DNA from: Pseudoflavonifractor sp. An44
Lineage (GTDB): Bacteria; Bacillota; Clostridia; Oscillospirales; Oscillospiraceae
Length of the DNA stretch: 64,000 nucleotides
Assembly (NCBI RefSeq): GCF_002161675.1
Contig: NZ_NFIH01000012.1
Location: 1 to 64,000, forward strand
Reading direction: 5' to 3'
Shown: one piece after another, positions 50,072 to 59,606 of the stretch
Layout: the number at the start of each line of letters is the position of its first letter
How positions within the stretch are numbered: the first letter of the stretch is position 1
Position numbers and translations under genes: made by a program
The notes under the pieces: model-generated
Databases searched by the model: none
The model's input: the letters and a program-made list of their open reading frames with translations, nothing else
What the model was told of the DNA's origin: nothing

Positions 50072-51382
50072 TTAAGCGGGCCGGGGATCGGGAGCACCCA
50101 GCCCCTGGGGTCTGCCCAGCACCAGGCCCAGCAGCAGGGTGAACAGCTCGGCGGCGGGGAAGGCCAGCCACACCCCGGTGATGCCAAACAGGTGGGAGAG
50201 GAGGAAGGCGAAGGCCACAATGGCCACCACACCCCGGCACAGGGCCAGGATGGAGGACTCTCTGCCCCGGCCCGTGGCGCTATAAAAGCCGGATTTGACA
50301 ATGTTGGCCCCGGCGAAGAGGAAGCCCAGAAAGTACAGGCGCAGGCCGGGGATGGCGTAGTCGGCCAGCTGGGCGGAGTGCTGGCTGTTGAACACCGCCA
50401 CCAGGGTCCCGGCGAAGGTGACCACCACGGCCACCACCACGGCGGACACACACAGGCCGATGAACATGGAGTGGCGGTAGATGCGGCTCTGGCCCTGGGT
50501 GTCGCCGGAGCCGTGGCAGGCGCTGGCCAGGGGCTGGAGCCCCTGGGAGATGCCGTTGAAGAGGGCGACCCCCACCAGGGCGATGTTGGCCACGATGCCG
50601 TAGGCGGCCACAGCCGCATTGCCCGCCAGGTGGAGAAGGATGAAGTTAAAGACCATGGTGGTCACGCCGCTGGACATCTCCCCCACAAAGGCCACCACCC
50701 CCAGCTGGCAGGCGGAGAGCAGGCGGCGCAGAGAGGGCAGGGTGGGGGTGAGGCGGATGGTGTTGCGGGGGGAGAGGTAGTGGAGCAGGCAGATGGACAT
50801 GCTCACCACCGGGGAGAAGCCGGTGGCCAGGGCGGCCCCGGTCATGCCCAGTCCCAAGGGGAACATGAGCAGGTAGTCAAAGAGGATGTTGAACAGGCCG
50901 CTGAGCAGAGTGGCGGCCATGGCGATGCGGGGGGCGCCATCGTTGCGCACAAAGGCGGTACAGGTGAAGTTGAGCATGAACAGGGGGGCAAAACACAGCA
51001 CAATGCGGATGTAATTGTGTCCTACCTGCAAAATGGTGTCGTCCGCCCCCATCAGCCGCAGCACCCCGTCAGGCACGGCCACACCCAGAGCCACAAACAC
51101 CGCCCCCACCAGCAGGGTCCAGGCGATGGAGTTGGAGAAGTAGAGGTGGTAGTCGGGGGTGTTGCTCCCTTTCCCTAAGGCGTAGCGGGTGGCGGAGCCG
51201 ATGCCGATCATGGAGCCCAGGGCGAAGATGAGCCCGTAGAGGGGGAGCACCAGGTTCAGGGCGGTGATGCCGTTGGGGCCCTGGGACAGGGAGATAAAAA
51301 AGGTATCGGCCAGGATGTAGCAGGAGGTGCCGATCATGGCCAGAATGTTGGGAAGCAGATAGCGTCTGAGCTGTTTTTCCAT
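50072..51382 (-). CDS. MATE-family efflux transporter
   Basis: A 436-aa multidrug/toxin extrusion-type transporter with about twelve membrane spans in two similar halves. NILAMIGTSCYILADTFFIS near the start and VGEMSSGVTTMVFNFI at the start of the second half are typical. It is predicted to export drugs or metabolites by Na+ or H+ antiport. GC-rich codons return here, so this is core or core-like DNA. Confidence 0.92.
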   Translation of the reverse strand: MEKQLRRYLLPNILAMIGTSCYILADTFFISLSQGPNGITALNLVLPLYGLIFALGSMIGIGSATRYALGKGSNTPDYHLYFSNSIAWTLLVGAVFVALGVAVPDGVLRLMGADDTILQVGHNYIRIVLCFAPLFMLNFTCTAFVRNDGAPRIAMAATLLSGLFNILFDYLLMFPLGLGMTGAALATGFSPVVSMSICLLHYLSPRNTIRLTPTLPSLRRLLSACQLGVVAFVGEMSSGVTTMVFNFILLHLAGNAAVAAYGIVANIALVGVALFNGISQGLQPLASACHGSGDTQGQSRIYRHSMFIGLCVSAVVVAVVVTFAGTLVAVFNSQHSAQLADYAIPGLRLYFLGFLFAGANIVKSGFYSATGRGRESSILALCRGVVAIVAFAFLLSHLFGITGVWLAFPAAELFTLLLGLVLGRPQGLGAPDPRPA

Positions 51383-51691
51383 GTTTCTTTAGTCCTTTCG
51401 CACAAAAACTTCATGCGTAAAACACGCACCACGAAAATCAAGCAAGATTAGCTGCGCATGAAGTTTTGCGCAGCATTTCCGGTTGCCCCGAAGGGGCGAG
51501 GAAATGGCGCATCTGTTATTTTTGCTATGCTTTTACATAGCAAAATGCACCCTTGTCTACGGCTTCTAAGACCTAACGCCGTAAACGAAGAATGCATTCT
51601 ACATTCCACTACCCGGTGGCAGTTGATATCCAAGAAAGTATACCCCAGAATGGTGGAGAAGGCAAGGGGGAGTGTGGCAAAATCCAAGGGC
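51383..51691. other. intergenic region with two perfect inverted repeats
   Basis: AAAACTTCATGCG (51405-51417) pairs with CGCATGAAGTTTT (51455-51467), and TTTTGCTATG (51520-51529) pairs with CATAGCAAAA (51536-51545). GGTTGCCCCGAAGGGGC adds a further short hairpin. No gene is seen. Confidence 0.55.
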
Positions 51692-52564
51692 TTATGGCTG
51701 TGCCAGTTCCACCAAAACGCCACTGGCATCGTCGCTGGGTTTCAGGCGGGGAAATTGGCGCAAGTCCTGGTCTGCGTGTTCCACGGCCCGCAGGCGGGAG
51801 AGGAGGGAGGAGAGGCCCTGGGTGCAGGCAGCATGCAGATATTCCTGGGGCCCGGGCTCCAGGTGGTAGCTCTGGTACCCGGCGGCCAGCCCGTCGGACA
51901 TCAAAAAGACATGGTGTACCCCTTGCCCGGACAGGGAGAGGTGGGCGCCGTACTGGGCCAGCCCGGTGTGAGGGGCCAAAACGGTGTAGCCATCCGGCTG
52001 TTCCGGATGGTTTTTCTTTTCCCGGTGCTCCAGAAGCTTTGCCCGCATGGCGGGGCTTTGAATGACCTCGGCGGGTGGTTGCCCGGTGGTGTCAGACAGG
52101 TGCATACACAGTTGGATGGCCCGGTCGTCCAAGCGAGAGACCGCCGGATCATGGTACACGCCGCCGTCCCAGATGGCGGTGCAGTCGCCCAGAAGGAACA
52201 GCTCTGGGCCACTCTCCTGGGTATTTCGGAAAATAGCCAGGGAGGCGGAGGGCTCATAGGAAAAGCCCCGCAAGTGGTCCGCAATGGGAATGGCCTGGTA
52301 TTGCTGCTCCACCAGGGCCAGGGCTTGCTCCACCGCCGTGGGAAGGGGAGTGGAGGGCTGCTCTACCTGGGCGAAGGCGTGGGCAAAGGTGTGCACAAAC
52401 CACTGGGCATCACTTTGAAAGCGGCCCTGCAAATAGGGCACCAACACATTGGGCATCAGGCCCGAGGAGCCATCCAGAAGCATAGCCCAGCGGTTGGGCT
52501 GGAGGTGTATGAAATCTTCGTTGACCTTGCGTCCTGTGGAGGACAGAGTGCTGACAACATCCAT
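51692..52564 (-). CDS. PP2C-like protein phosphatase
   Basis: A 290-aa protein with the spaced acidic motifs of PPM/PP2C phosphatases: GRKVNEDFI at the N-terminus, MLLDGSSGL, LFLLGDCTAIW, FLMSDGLA and SDDASGV near the C-terminus. Sequence elsewhere is diverged, so it is a family outlier. The target is unknown; no Ser/Thr kinase is nearby. The ATG at 52564 lies eight bases after GGGAGG. Confidence 0.78.
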   Translation of the reverse strand: MDVVSTLSSTGRKVNEDFIHLQPNRWAMLLDGSSGLMPNVLVPYLQGRFQSDAQWFVHTFAHAFAQVEQPSTPLPTAVEQALALVEQQYQAIPIADHLRGFSYEPSASLAIFRNTQESGPELFLLGDCTAIWDGGVYHDPAVSRLDDRAIQLCMHLSDTTGQPPAEVIQSPAMRAKLLEHREKKNHPEQPDGYTVLAPHTGLAQYGAHLSLSGQGVHHVFLMSDGLAAGYQSYHLEPGPQEYLHAACTQGLSSLLSRLRAVEHADQDLRQFPRLKPSDDASGVLVELAQP

Positions 52565-52708
52565 GGCCAGTACCTCCCTATCGTTTGCTTGTCCGTATTC
52601 TACCATGGAAGATGGGGAATGTATAGCGGCTGGAGTGGAAAAAGGGGGCATACACGTTGGGAGAGGTGTGGTATAATAAACGTATCCCAAAGACAAGGAG
52701 AGACTGTC

Positions 52709-53629
52709 ATGAAACGACTGCTTGACTGTACCGCCTCGGACTTTCGCACCATGAATAAGGAGGAGCTACTGGCCTCCATTGCCGGCTCGGAGGGCCGGGT
52801 GCTGGCCTGCGAGTCCATCGGCTATATCCAGCCCATGCTGGGCAACGTCACCAACGCCGAGTTTACCGCTGCCATGGGGGCGGATATTCTGCTTTTGAAC
52901 ATGTTTGACGTACAAAAACCCGTCATCCAGGGCCTGCCCAAGTGCGAGCCCATGGAGGTGGTGGCCAAGCTCAAGGCCCTCACCGGCCGCCCCATCGGCA
53001 TCAACCTGGAGCCGGTGGACCAGCCCCTGGAGCAGGAGGAGGGGGACCTGTGGGCCATGACCGACGGGCGGAAGGCCACCCTGGAAAATGCCCGCCGGGC
53101 CGCGGACATGGGGGTGAACTTCATCCTCCTCACCGGAAATCCCGGGGTGGGTGTGACCAATGAGGCCATTGTGCGCACCTTGAAGGAGTACAAGGCGGAG
53201 CTGGGAGACCGGCTCATTCTGGCCGCCGGCAAGATGCACGCCTCCGGCATCCTCACCGAGGGGGCCGAGCACATCATCACCACCGCTGACATTGACGCCT
53301 TCGCCCAGGCCGGGGCGGACATCATTCTGCTCCCCGCCCCCGGCACCGTGCCCGGCATCACCGTGGAGTATGTCAGAGGCCTGGTCACCCACGCCCACTC
53401 CCTGGGCTGCCTGACCATCACCGCCATCGGCACCTCTCAGGAGGGGGCGGACGTGGACACCATCCGCCAGATTGCTCTGATGTGCAAGATGACCGGCACC
53501 GACATCCACCATCTGGGGGATGCGGGCTACGCGGGCATGTCCCTGCCGGAGAACATCCAGGCCTATTCTGTGGCCATCCGTGGCATCCGCCACACCTATC
53601 ACCGGATGGCCTGTTCCGTGAACCGCTGA
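52709..53629 (+). CDS. TIM-barrel-like protein of unknown function (DUF7916-like)
   Basis: A 306-aa soluble protein beginning MKRLLDCTASDFRTMNKEEL. Beta-alpha repeats typical of a TIM barrel follow: GADILLLNMFDV, GVNFILLTGNPGVGVT, AGADIILLPAPGTVPGI, CLTITAIGTSQEGAD and a late GDAGYAGMSLPENI. From memory such proteins are often misnamed haloacid-dehalogenase-like and occur near PTS sugar systems. No PTS gene is present here. AAGGAG lies about 8-10 bases before the ATG, and a TATAAT lies about 40 bases upstream. Confidence 0.7.
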   Translation: MKRLLDCTASDFRTMNKEELLASIAGSEGRVLACESIGYIQPMLGNVTNAEFTAAMGADILLLNMFDVQKPVIQGLPKCEPMEVVAKLKALTGRPIGINLEPVDQPLEQEEGDLWAMTDGRKATLENARRAADMGVNFILLTGNPGVGVTNEAIVRTLKEYKAELGDRLILAAGKMHASGILTEGAEHIITTADIDAFAQAGADIILLPAPGTVPGITVEYVRGLVTHAHSLGCLTITAIGTSQEGADVDTIRQIALMCKMTGTDIHHLGDAGYAGMSLPENIQAYSVAIRGIRHTYHRMACSVNR

Positions 53630-53653
53630 GGGCCACATCCAAAATTTCGGAGA

Positions 53654-53686
53654 AAAGCGTCGGAGCATGGCTCCGGCGCTTTTTTA
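53654..53686 (+). terminator. intrinsic terminator
   Basis: A 13-bp stem AAAGCGTCGGAGC / GCTCCGGCGCTTT (one wobble) is followed by TTTT, 25 bases after the stop. Confidence 0.88.
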
Positions 53687-53869
53687 GTAAAAAACCCACA
53701 AAATGGGGTGTGGGCAATTGGCATAAAAGCGAATTGAAATAAACGAGTTTATATGGTAAAACTGTTGAGAAAGATGGGGGAACCCCCATGAGCGGAGCGG
53801 GTACGGGAGCGCGGCAGTGTGGGCGGCTCCGGTACCCCTTATACACGAGAAGGGAAAGGAGAAAGCGCA

Positions 53870-56800
53870 ATGAGACACTTGAGCAAACGCCTGCTGGCAC
53901 TGGCACTCATCGCCGTGATGCTGTTGGGGATGGTCCCCGCCGTCACCACGGCCTCGGCCCAGAGCGGTACCGCCACCCAAAGCGGCACCAGCCAGGGCGG
54001 GAGAACCGTTCTGAACTTCAACAACGACTGGCGATTCTACGAAGGGGACTGGCCGGACGCCGACCAGGTAGACGCCGACGACAGCCAGTGGCTGTACGTC
54101 AACGCCCCCCACAGCACCATTCAGTACACCCCCGAGAACTACTACCATGAGGACCTGGGCGTGTTCTGGTATCGTCGCCACTTCACCATGGACCCCGCCA
54201 TGGAGGGTCAGCAGATCATCCTCACCTTTGAAGGTGCCATGCAGGAGGCCACTGTGTGGCTCAACGGCGAAGAGCTGGGCGTCCACCAGGGCGGCTACAC
54301 CGAATTCGCCTTTGACATCTCCGACCAGGTGAAGTTTGACGGGGAGAACGTGCTGGCGGTGAAGCTGGACACCCGTCCCAACACCTCCTTCGCCCCCGGC
54401 AAGACCAACCCGGACTTCCAGTACTTCGGCGGCCTGTACCGGGACGTGTATGTCACCGTCACCGGGGACGTGCACATCACTGACGCCATTGAGTCCGACA
54501 CCGTGGCCGGTGGCGGCGTGTTCCTCACCGCTCCCAGCGTGGCCAAGGATTCCGCCACCGTCAACGCCAAGACTGAGGTGGAGAACAGCGGCTCTGCGGA
54601 CACTTCCGTGACCATGGTCACCGAGATCGTGGACGGGGACAGCGTGGTGGCCTCCAAGGAGGACACCCAGACCGTGGCCGGTGGTGAGAAGTACTCCTTC
54701 AGCCAGGACCTCACCGTGTCCAACCCCCGCCTGTGGTCGGTGGACACCCCCGAGCTGTACACCGTGCGCTCCATCCTGAAGATGGACGGCACCGTCATCG
54801 ACACCGTGGAGACCACCTACGGCATCCGCAAGGTGGAGTGGAAGCGGGACGGCTGCTACATCAACGATGAGCGCGTGGAGCTGGTGGGTACCAACCTCCA
54901 CTCCGAGACCTACATGCTGGGCAACGCCCAGAGCAACGACTCCATTTTTGAAGATGTGAAGCGGCTCAAGGAGTACGGCTTCAACTTCATCCGCATGAGC
55001 CACTACCCCCACGACCCCGCCTTCTATGAGGCCTGCGACCGCTACGGCGTGGCCGTGCTGGACTGTCTGGCTGGCTGGCAGAACTACAGCGATTCCGAGG
55101 CCTTCAAGAACAACACCTATGAGCAGATGCGGGATCAGATGCGGGTCAACCGCAACCACTGCTCCGTGGTGGCCTGGGAGCCCAGCTTGAACGAGAGCTC
55201 CTTCACCACTGCCTGGGCCCAGAACATGCACAACCTGGTGAAGGAGGAGTACCCCGAGGTGGGCGACTCCAAGGCCTACACCAGCGGCTGGATCAACTGG
55301 AACGTGTTTGACATCGGCGTGGGCACGCCCCAGGCCAACGTGGTGGGCGACGCCTCCAAGTATTCCGACAAGCCCGTCATCGTCAGCGAGTACGGCGACT
55401 GGAACTTCGGCGGCTTTGACTCCACCACCCGTGTCACCCGGGAGCCCAAGCACTACTCCGACGCCGAGGGCGGCGATAAGGGTATGCTCACCCAGTGTGA
55501 CAACATCCAGTCCTCCTTTGCCTTTAACCGCGGCCAGTCCTGGTACGGCGCCACTGCCTACTGGGATTACGCCGACTACGCCGGATTTGACGTGGACAAG
55601 CTCACCTTCTGCGGCGTGGTAGACGTGGCCCGCATTGCCAAGCACGGCGCTTACTTCTTCCAGTCCCAGACCGATCCCAACCTGGATATGTCCAAGTACG
55701 GTCTGGACACCGGTGCCATGGTGTACATCGCCAACACCTGGGCCAGCGATTCCCCCGACCAGGTGCGGGTGTACTCCAACTGTGACGAGGTGGAGCTGTA
55801 TCTGGACGACCAGCTCATCGCCCGTCAGACCCCTGACACCCAGATGTGGGCTCCCCACGGTGACACCGACAACCCCACCGGCTACCCCACGGCCGACTCC
55901 GGGGCCTACGTGTCCACCGAGAATCTGGCCCATCCCCCCTTCACCTTTGATCTCAGCGGCTACACCCCCGGCCAGGGCACCCTGAAAGCGGTGGCCTACC
56001 TCAACGGTGAGGCCGTGGAGACCTACATCCGTCAGGCCCCCGGCACCGCCTCCCAGATCACCCTCACCGCCGAGAACGACGAGGCCCTGAAGCTGGACGG
56101 CAGCACCGCCAAGCTGGTGTGGGTGGACGTGCGGGATGAAAACGGCACCGTGGTCAACACCGCCGACCACACCATCAACTTCACCACTGAGGGCCCCGGT
56201 TTTGTCATCGGCGAGAAGGCGGTCCAGGTGCGGGGCGGTCAGTGGGCCGTGTGGGTGCGCTCCACCCGTGGCGAGGGTGACATCACCCTGAAGGCTACCT
56301 GTGACGGGCTCACCGCCGCCACCATCACCATTCCCACCCAGACCGTGGAGGGCCTGCCCGAAGTGCCCGAGGGCGGCGACGCCGACGAGACCGGCTTTGT
56401 GCATCCCGAGCCCCCCGCCGCTCCCGTGAACATTTTCCTGAACAAGACCGCCTCTGCCAGCTCCATCAACATCAACGCCCAGGGCGAGGAGAAGGCGGAG
56501 TGGGCCAACGACGGCGACACCTCCACCAAGTGGTGCGCCAAGAACCCCAGCCCCAGCGATGCCTTCGGCACCCACTGGTGGCAGGTGGATCTGGGCCGCA
56601 GCTACACCGTGGAAGAGATGGAGATCATCTTTGACGCCGCCGGCAACTGGAAGTACCATGTGGCCGTGTCCGATGACCCCCACTTTGAGGGCTACACCAT
56701 CCCCGACGACGGCATCCTCACCACCACTGCTGACCGCACCACGGTGACCGTGGGCCAGCAGGGCCGCTATGTGCGCGTCTACCTCAACTGCCCTGCCAAT

Positions 56801-58762
56801 AACCTGTGGCCCTGCCTGCGGGAAGTCAGCGGCACCGGATACACCGACAACGTGGCTCTGAACAAGACCGCCAAGGCCTCCTCCGGCTCTGAGGTCGCTC
56901 TGGCCGTGGACGGCAACGTGGACACCTTCTGGAACTCCGGCGCCATGAGCCCCGCCTGGTATCAGGTGGACCTGGGCCAGGCCTACCAGCTCTCTGGGGC
57001 CTCCCTCACCTTCGCCTGGGCCAATCCCGGCGACACCGGCGGAATCCCCATCCGCCACTCCTTCACCATCCAGGGCTCTCTGGACGGTACCACCTGGTAT
57101 GACATGGCCACTTGGTCCGACATGGACCAGGGGGACAACAACCCCAACGTCACCGCCACTGTGGAGCTCGACGGTGCTGCCCGCTACGTGAAGGTCAACA
57201 ACCTGAAGGCCTACAAGGGCGGCACCTCCAACCAGTGGGCGGAGATCGCCGAGCTGGAAGTGTACGGCAAGGTTCTGGGCGAGGCCATCCGTCTGGACTA
57301 CGGCGCTCCCACCTCTGCCACCTCTTCTGCTGAGGGCTCTGACCCCGCCTACGGCAACGACGGCGATCCCGCCAAGTACTGGATTCCCGCTGCGGACGAC
57401 CAGGCTCCTGCCTGGCAGTTCGACTCCGAAGGCCTGTACAACATCGCCGCTGTGTCCCTGACCTGGAACAACGACGGCACCCACAAGTACGCCATCGACC
57501 TGTCCACCGATGGCCAGAACTGGACCACCGCTGTGGACCATCTGGCTAGTGGCGTGGCAGGCACCACCACCAACGACGCCCTCAGCGGCCTGACCCGCTA
57601 TGTGCGCATCCGCCTCACCGCCGGCACCACCGACGGTCTGTGGATCAACTCCACCGGCTTTGCCCTGGGCACCGCCCTGGAGGCGGTCTCTGTGGCCGAC
57701 CAGCAGGGCGTGACCGCCGCCGTGGGCACCGCCTTTGATCAGCTGGGTCTGCCCAGCACCGTCCTGGCCACCCTGGACGGCGAGATTCAGACTTCCCTGG
57801 CTGTGACCTGGAATAAGGAGGGCTATGACCCCGCCTCCACCCAGGCTCAGACCATCACCGGAACCCTCACCGCCATCCCCGGCGTCACCGTGCCCGATAC
57901 CCTCACCGCCTCCGTCATCGTGACCCTGGAGGGCAGCGCTCAGGAGGCCAACAAGGTTCTGCTGCAAAAGACCTATGACTACGCCGTGACTCTGGACACC
58001 ACCGGTGTGGTGCAGGCCGCTGTGGACGCATTCCAGAAGGCCCTGGACGAGGCCAAGGCCGTGCTGGACAACCCCAACGCCACCCAGGAGCAGGTGAACA
58101 CCGCTTGGGACAACCTGCTGGAGGGCATCTGGGCTCTGGGCCTGACCCAGGGCGACAAGACCATGCTGGAGCTGCTCATCGCCCGTGCCGACGACATGGT
58201 GGCCAACGCCGACAAGTACGTGGAAGCCAACTGGCAGCAGCTGGTGGACGCTCTGGAGGCTGCTAAGACCGTGATGGAGGACGGCAACGCCCTGCAAAAC
58301 GACGTGGATAAGGCTGCCGAGACTCTGCTGAATGCCATTCTGGCCCAGCGCTTCAAGGCGGACAAGTCCATCCTGGAGGACCTCATCGGCAAGGCTGAGG
58401 GCATGGACCTCTCCAGCTACACCGCTGAGTCTGTGGCCACCTTCCGCATGGCTCTGGCCAACGCCCAGGCCGTGATGGCGGACAACAGCCTCACCGAGGA
58501 CGATCAGGCCAAGGTCAATGACGCTGTGGCTGCTCTCACTTCTGCCATGGACGGCCTCACCGCCGGTGGCGCTCCCGAGACCACCGACAAGCCCGAGACC
58601 TCTCAGGAGCCTGAGACCACTGACAAGCCCCAGGCCACTGAGAAGCCCGAGAACGTGCCTCAGACGAGCGATTCCGCTCAGCTGATGGTGTACGTGGCCG
58701 CTCTGGCCGCCGCTGCTGTGCTGATGGGTATCACCGTGGTGGTGCGCCGTCGCCGCAGCTAA
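53870..58762 (+). CDS. wall-anchored multidomain GH2 glycoside hydrolase
   Basis: A 1630-aa surface enzyme with a signal peptide to about residue 31. The GH2 sugar-binding, Ig-like and TIM-barrel domains follow; acid/base Glu442 is in VVAWEPSLNES and the nucleophile Glu507 in PVIVSEYGDW. A DUF4982/Ig-like part runs to about 840. Three F5/8-type C (CBM32-like) domains start near 853, 993 and 1135. A bacterial Ig-like domain is near 1270, and about three FIVAR-type helical repeats (1360-1565) follow. The end has a TDKPETSQEPE linker, sorting motif PQTSD, a membrane span and RRRRS. The most likely activity is a beta-galactosidase or related exo-glycosidase on host or plant glycans. AAAGGAG precedes the ATG. 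Confidence 0.93.
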   Translation: MRHLSKRLLALALIAVMLLGMVPAVTTASAQSGTATQSGTSQGGRTVLNFNNDWRFYEGDWPDADQVDADDSQWLYVNAPHSTIQYTPENYYHEDLGVFWYRRHFTMDPAMEGQQIILTFEGAMQEATVWLNGEELGVHQGGYTEFAFDISDQVKFDGENVLAVKLDTRPNTSFAPGKTNPDFQYFGGLYRDVYVTVTGDVHITDAIESDTVAGGGVFLTAPSVAKDSATVNAKTEVENSGSADTSVTMVTEIVDGDSVVASKEDTQTVAGGEKYSFSQDLTVSNPRLWSVDTPELYTVRSILKMDGTVIDTVETTYGIRKVEWKRDGCYINDERVELVGTNLHSETYMLGNAQSNDSIFEDVKRLKEYGFNFIRMSHYPHDPAFYEACDRYGVAVLDCLAGWQNYSDSEAFKNNTYEQMRDQMRVNRNHCSVVAWEPSLNESSFTTAWAQNMHNLVKEEYPEVGDSKAYTSGWINWNVFDIGVGTPQANVVGDASKYSDKPVIVSEYGDWNFGGFDSTTRVTREPKHYSDAEGGDKGMLTQCDNIQSSFAFNRGQSWYGATAYWDYADYAGFDVDKLTFCGVVDVARIAKHGAYFFQSQTDPNLDMSKYGLDTGAMVYIANTWASDSPDQVRVYSNCDEVELYLDDQLIARQTPDTQMWAPHGDTDNPTGYPTADSGAYVSTENLAHPPFTFDLSGYTPGQGTLKAVAYLNGEAVETYIRQAPGTASQITLTAENDEALKLDGSTAKLVWVDVRDENGTVVNTADHTINFTTEGPGFVIGEKAVQVRGGQWAVWVRSTRGEGDITLKATCDGLTAATITIPTQTVEGLPEVPEGGDADETGFVHPEPPAAPVNIFLNKTASASSININAQGEEKAEWANDGDTSTKWCAKNPSPSDAFGTHWWQVDLGRSYTVEEMEIIFDAAGNWKYHVAVSDDPHFEGYTIPDDGILTTTADRTTVTVGQQGRYVRVYLNCPANNLWPCLREVSGTGYTDNVALNKTAKASSGSEVALAVDGNVDTFWNSGAMSPAWYQVDLGQAYQLSGASLTFAWANPGDTGGIPIRHSFTIQGSLDGTTWYDMATWSDMDQGDNNPNVTATVELDGAARYVKVNNLKAYKGGTSNQWAEIAELEVYGKVLGEAIRLDYGAPTSATSSAEGSDPAYGNDGDPAKYWIPAADDQAPAWQFDSEGLYNIAAVSLTWNNDGTHKYAIDLSTDGQNWTTAVDHLASGVAGTTTNDALSGLTRYVRIRLTAGTTDGLWINSTGFALGTALEAVSVADQQGVTAAVGTAFDQLGLPSTVLATLDGEIQTSLAVTWNKEGYDPASTQAQTITGTLTAIPGVTVPDTLTASVIVTLEGSAQEANKVLLQKTYDYAVTLDTTGVVQAAVDAFQKALDEAKAVLDNPNATQEQVNTAWDNLLEGIWALGLTQGDKTMLELLIARADDMVANADKYVEANWQQLVDALEAAKTVMEDGNALQNDVDKAAETLLNAILAQRFKADKSILEDLIGKAEGMDLSSYTAESVATFRMALANAQAVMADNSLTEDDQAKVNDAVAALTSAMDGLTAGGAPETTDKPETSQEPETTDKPQATEKPENVPQTSDSAQLMVYVAALAAAAVLMGITVVVRRRRS

Positions 58763-58772
58763 TCTCCAATCA

Positions 58773-58816
58773 AGCAAAAAAGTACGGTCAGCGAGAGCTG
58801 GCCGTACTTTTTTGCT
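58773..58816 (+). terminator. intrinsic terminator of the GH2 gene
   Basis: A 20-bp stem AGCAAAAAAGTACGGTCAGC / GCTGGCCGTACTTTTTTGCT (one wobble), ten bases after the stop codon. Confidence 0.9.
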
Positions 58817-58884
58817 GTTTTTGAGTTTCGATAGGTAAGTGCTGTCTTCTCCGATATCTCGGTTCAGGCTTGCCAGCCTGGCGG

Positions 58885-58995
58885 GGACGCTCCGCTGGGC
58901 CCGATTTCTCCCCGATGAGAAATCGGGGAAAGAATCGCCAAAGGCGGGGCCTTCCCCCGCCTTGTGGAATCCACCCCGCGGTGCTGGGCGGAGGG
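58885..58995 (+). repeat. dispersed repeat R2, second copy
   Basis: This is the inverted copy of 24905-25010, again just downstream of a surface-protein gene end. Confidence 0.8.
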
Positions 58996-59129
58996 TGCGC
59001 CTTTCTCTTTTCGGCCCTTGGACTGGTGGGGTCACATAGAAGGCGTGGAAATTCTACAGGAAGTATCTACTCCTCTGACAAATACTACTTCTATCGCCAG
59101 GGCTTTACCCTAGTGAGTCGCTGTTCCCA

Positions 59130-59395
59130 GCGATCGGCGGCGGGAACGCCGCTTCTCCGGGGTAGGCCCGGATGTGAAAATCACCAGGCTGTAGGGCCAG
59201 TTGCCCAGGGTGGCCTGGTGTGGTGGCAGAACTAGGCACCACAGCAAGGGTAACGGGCCGAATTTAGACTTGACGCAGGCCCAGCCTCGTACCCCAGGGA
59301 GGTCCTTAGGGGGGAACGCCCTAAGCGGGTTTTGGTTTCTTTTGCCCGCTCAAAAGAAACCCCCAGCGGGAAGCGTCCCCACCAGGCTGGCAAGC
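59130..59395 (+). repeat. dispersed repeat R1, second full copy
   Basis: This is the inverted copy of 24480-24725. It is followed at 59491-59545 by the CCCAGCGGAGCGTCCC..GCGCCTGAGAAATC block also seen at 110-160. The 58763-59606 gap holds only these repeats and two terminators. Confidence 0.8.
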
Positions 59396-59554
59396 CAGAG
59401 CTAGGCCACTTAGACCGTCAATCCCTCCGTCACGGCTACGCCGCGCCACCTCCCTTTACACAAGGGAGGCATTGGGCCTGGAAATCACTGAGGCCCAGCG
59501 GAGCGTCCCTGGCAGGGACGATGGTTTGCGCCTGAGAAATCATTGCAGCACACC

Positions 59555-59599
59555 AAAAAGAGCCAATACAGACCCTTGGGGCCTGCATTGGCTCTTATT
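59555..59599 (-). terminator. intrinsic terminator of citrate synthase
   Basis: AAGAGCCAAT / ATTGGCTCTT plus an inner ACAG/CTGC stem is followed on the minus strand by TTTTT. Confidence 0.82.
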
Positions 59600-59606
59600 T
59601 CTGTTC

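Noticed and set aside
52709-53629. A haloacid dehalogenase-like hydrolase
   Set aside because: No DxD nucleophile motif or other HAD motif is present; the beta-alpha pattern is TIM-barrel-like.
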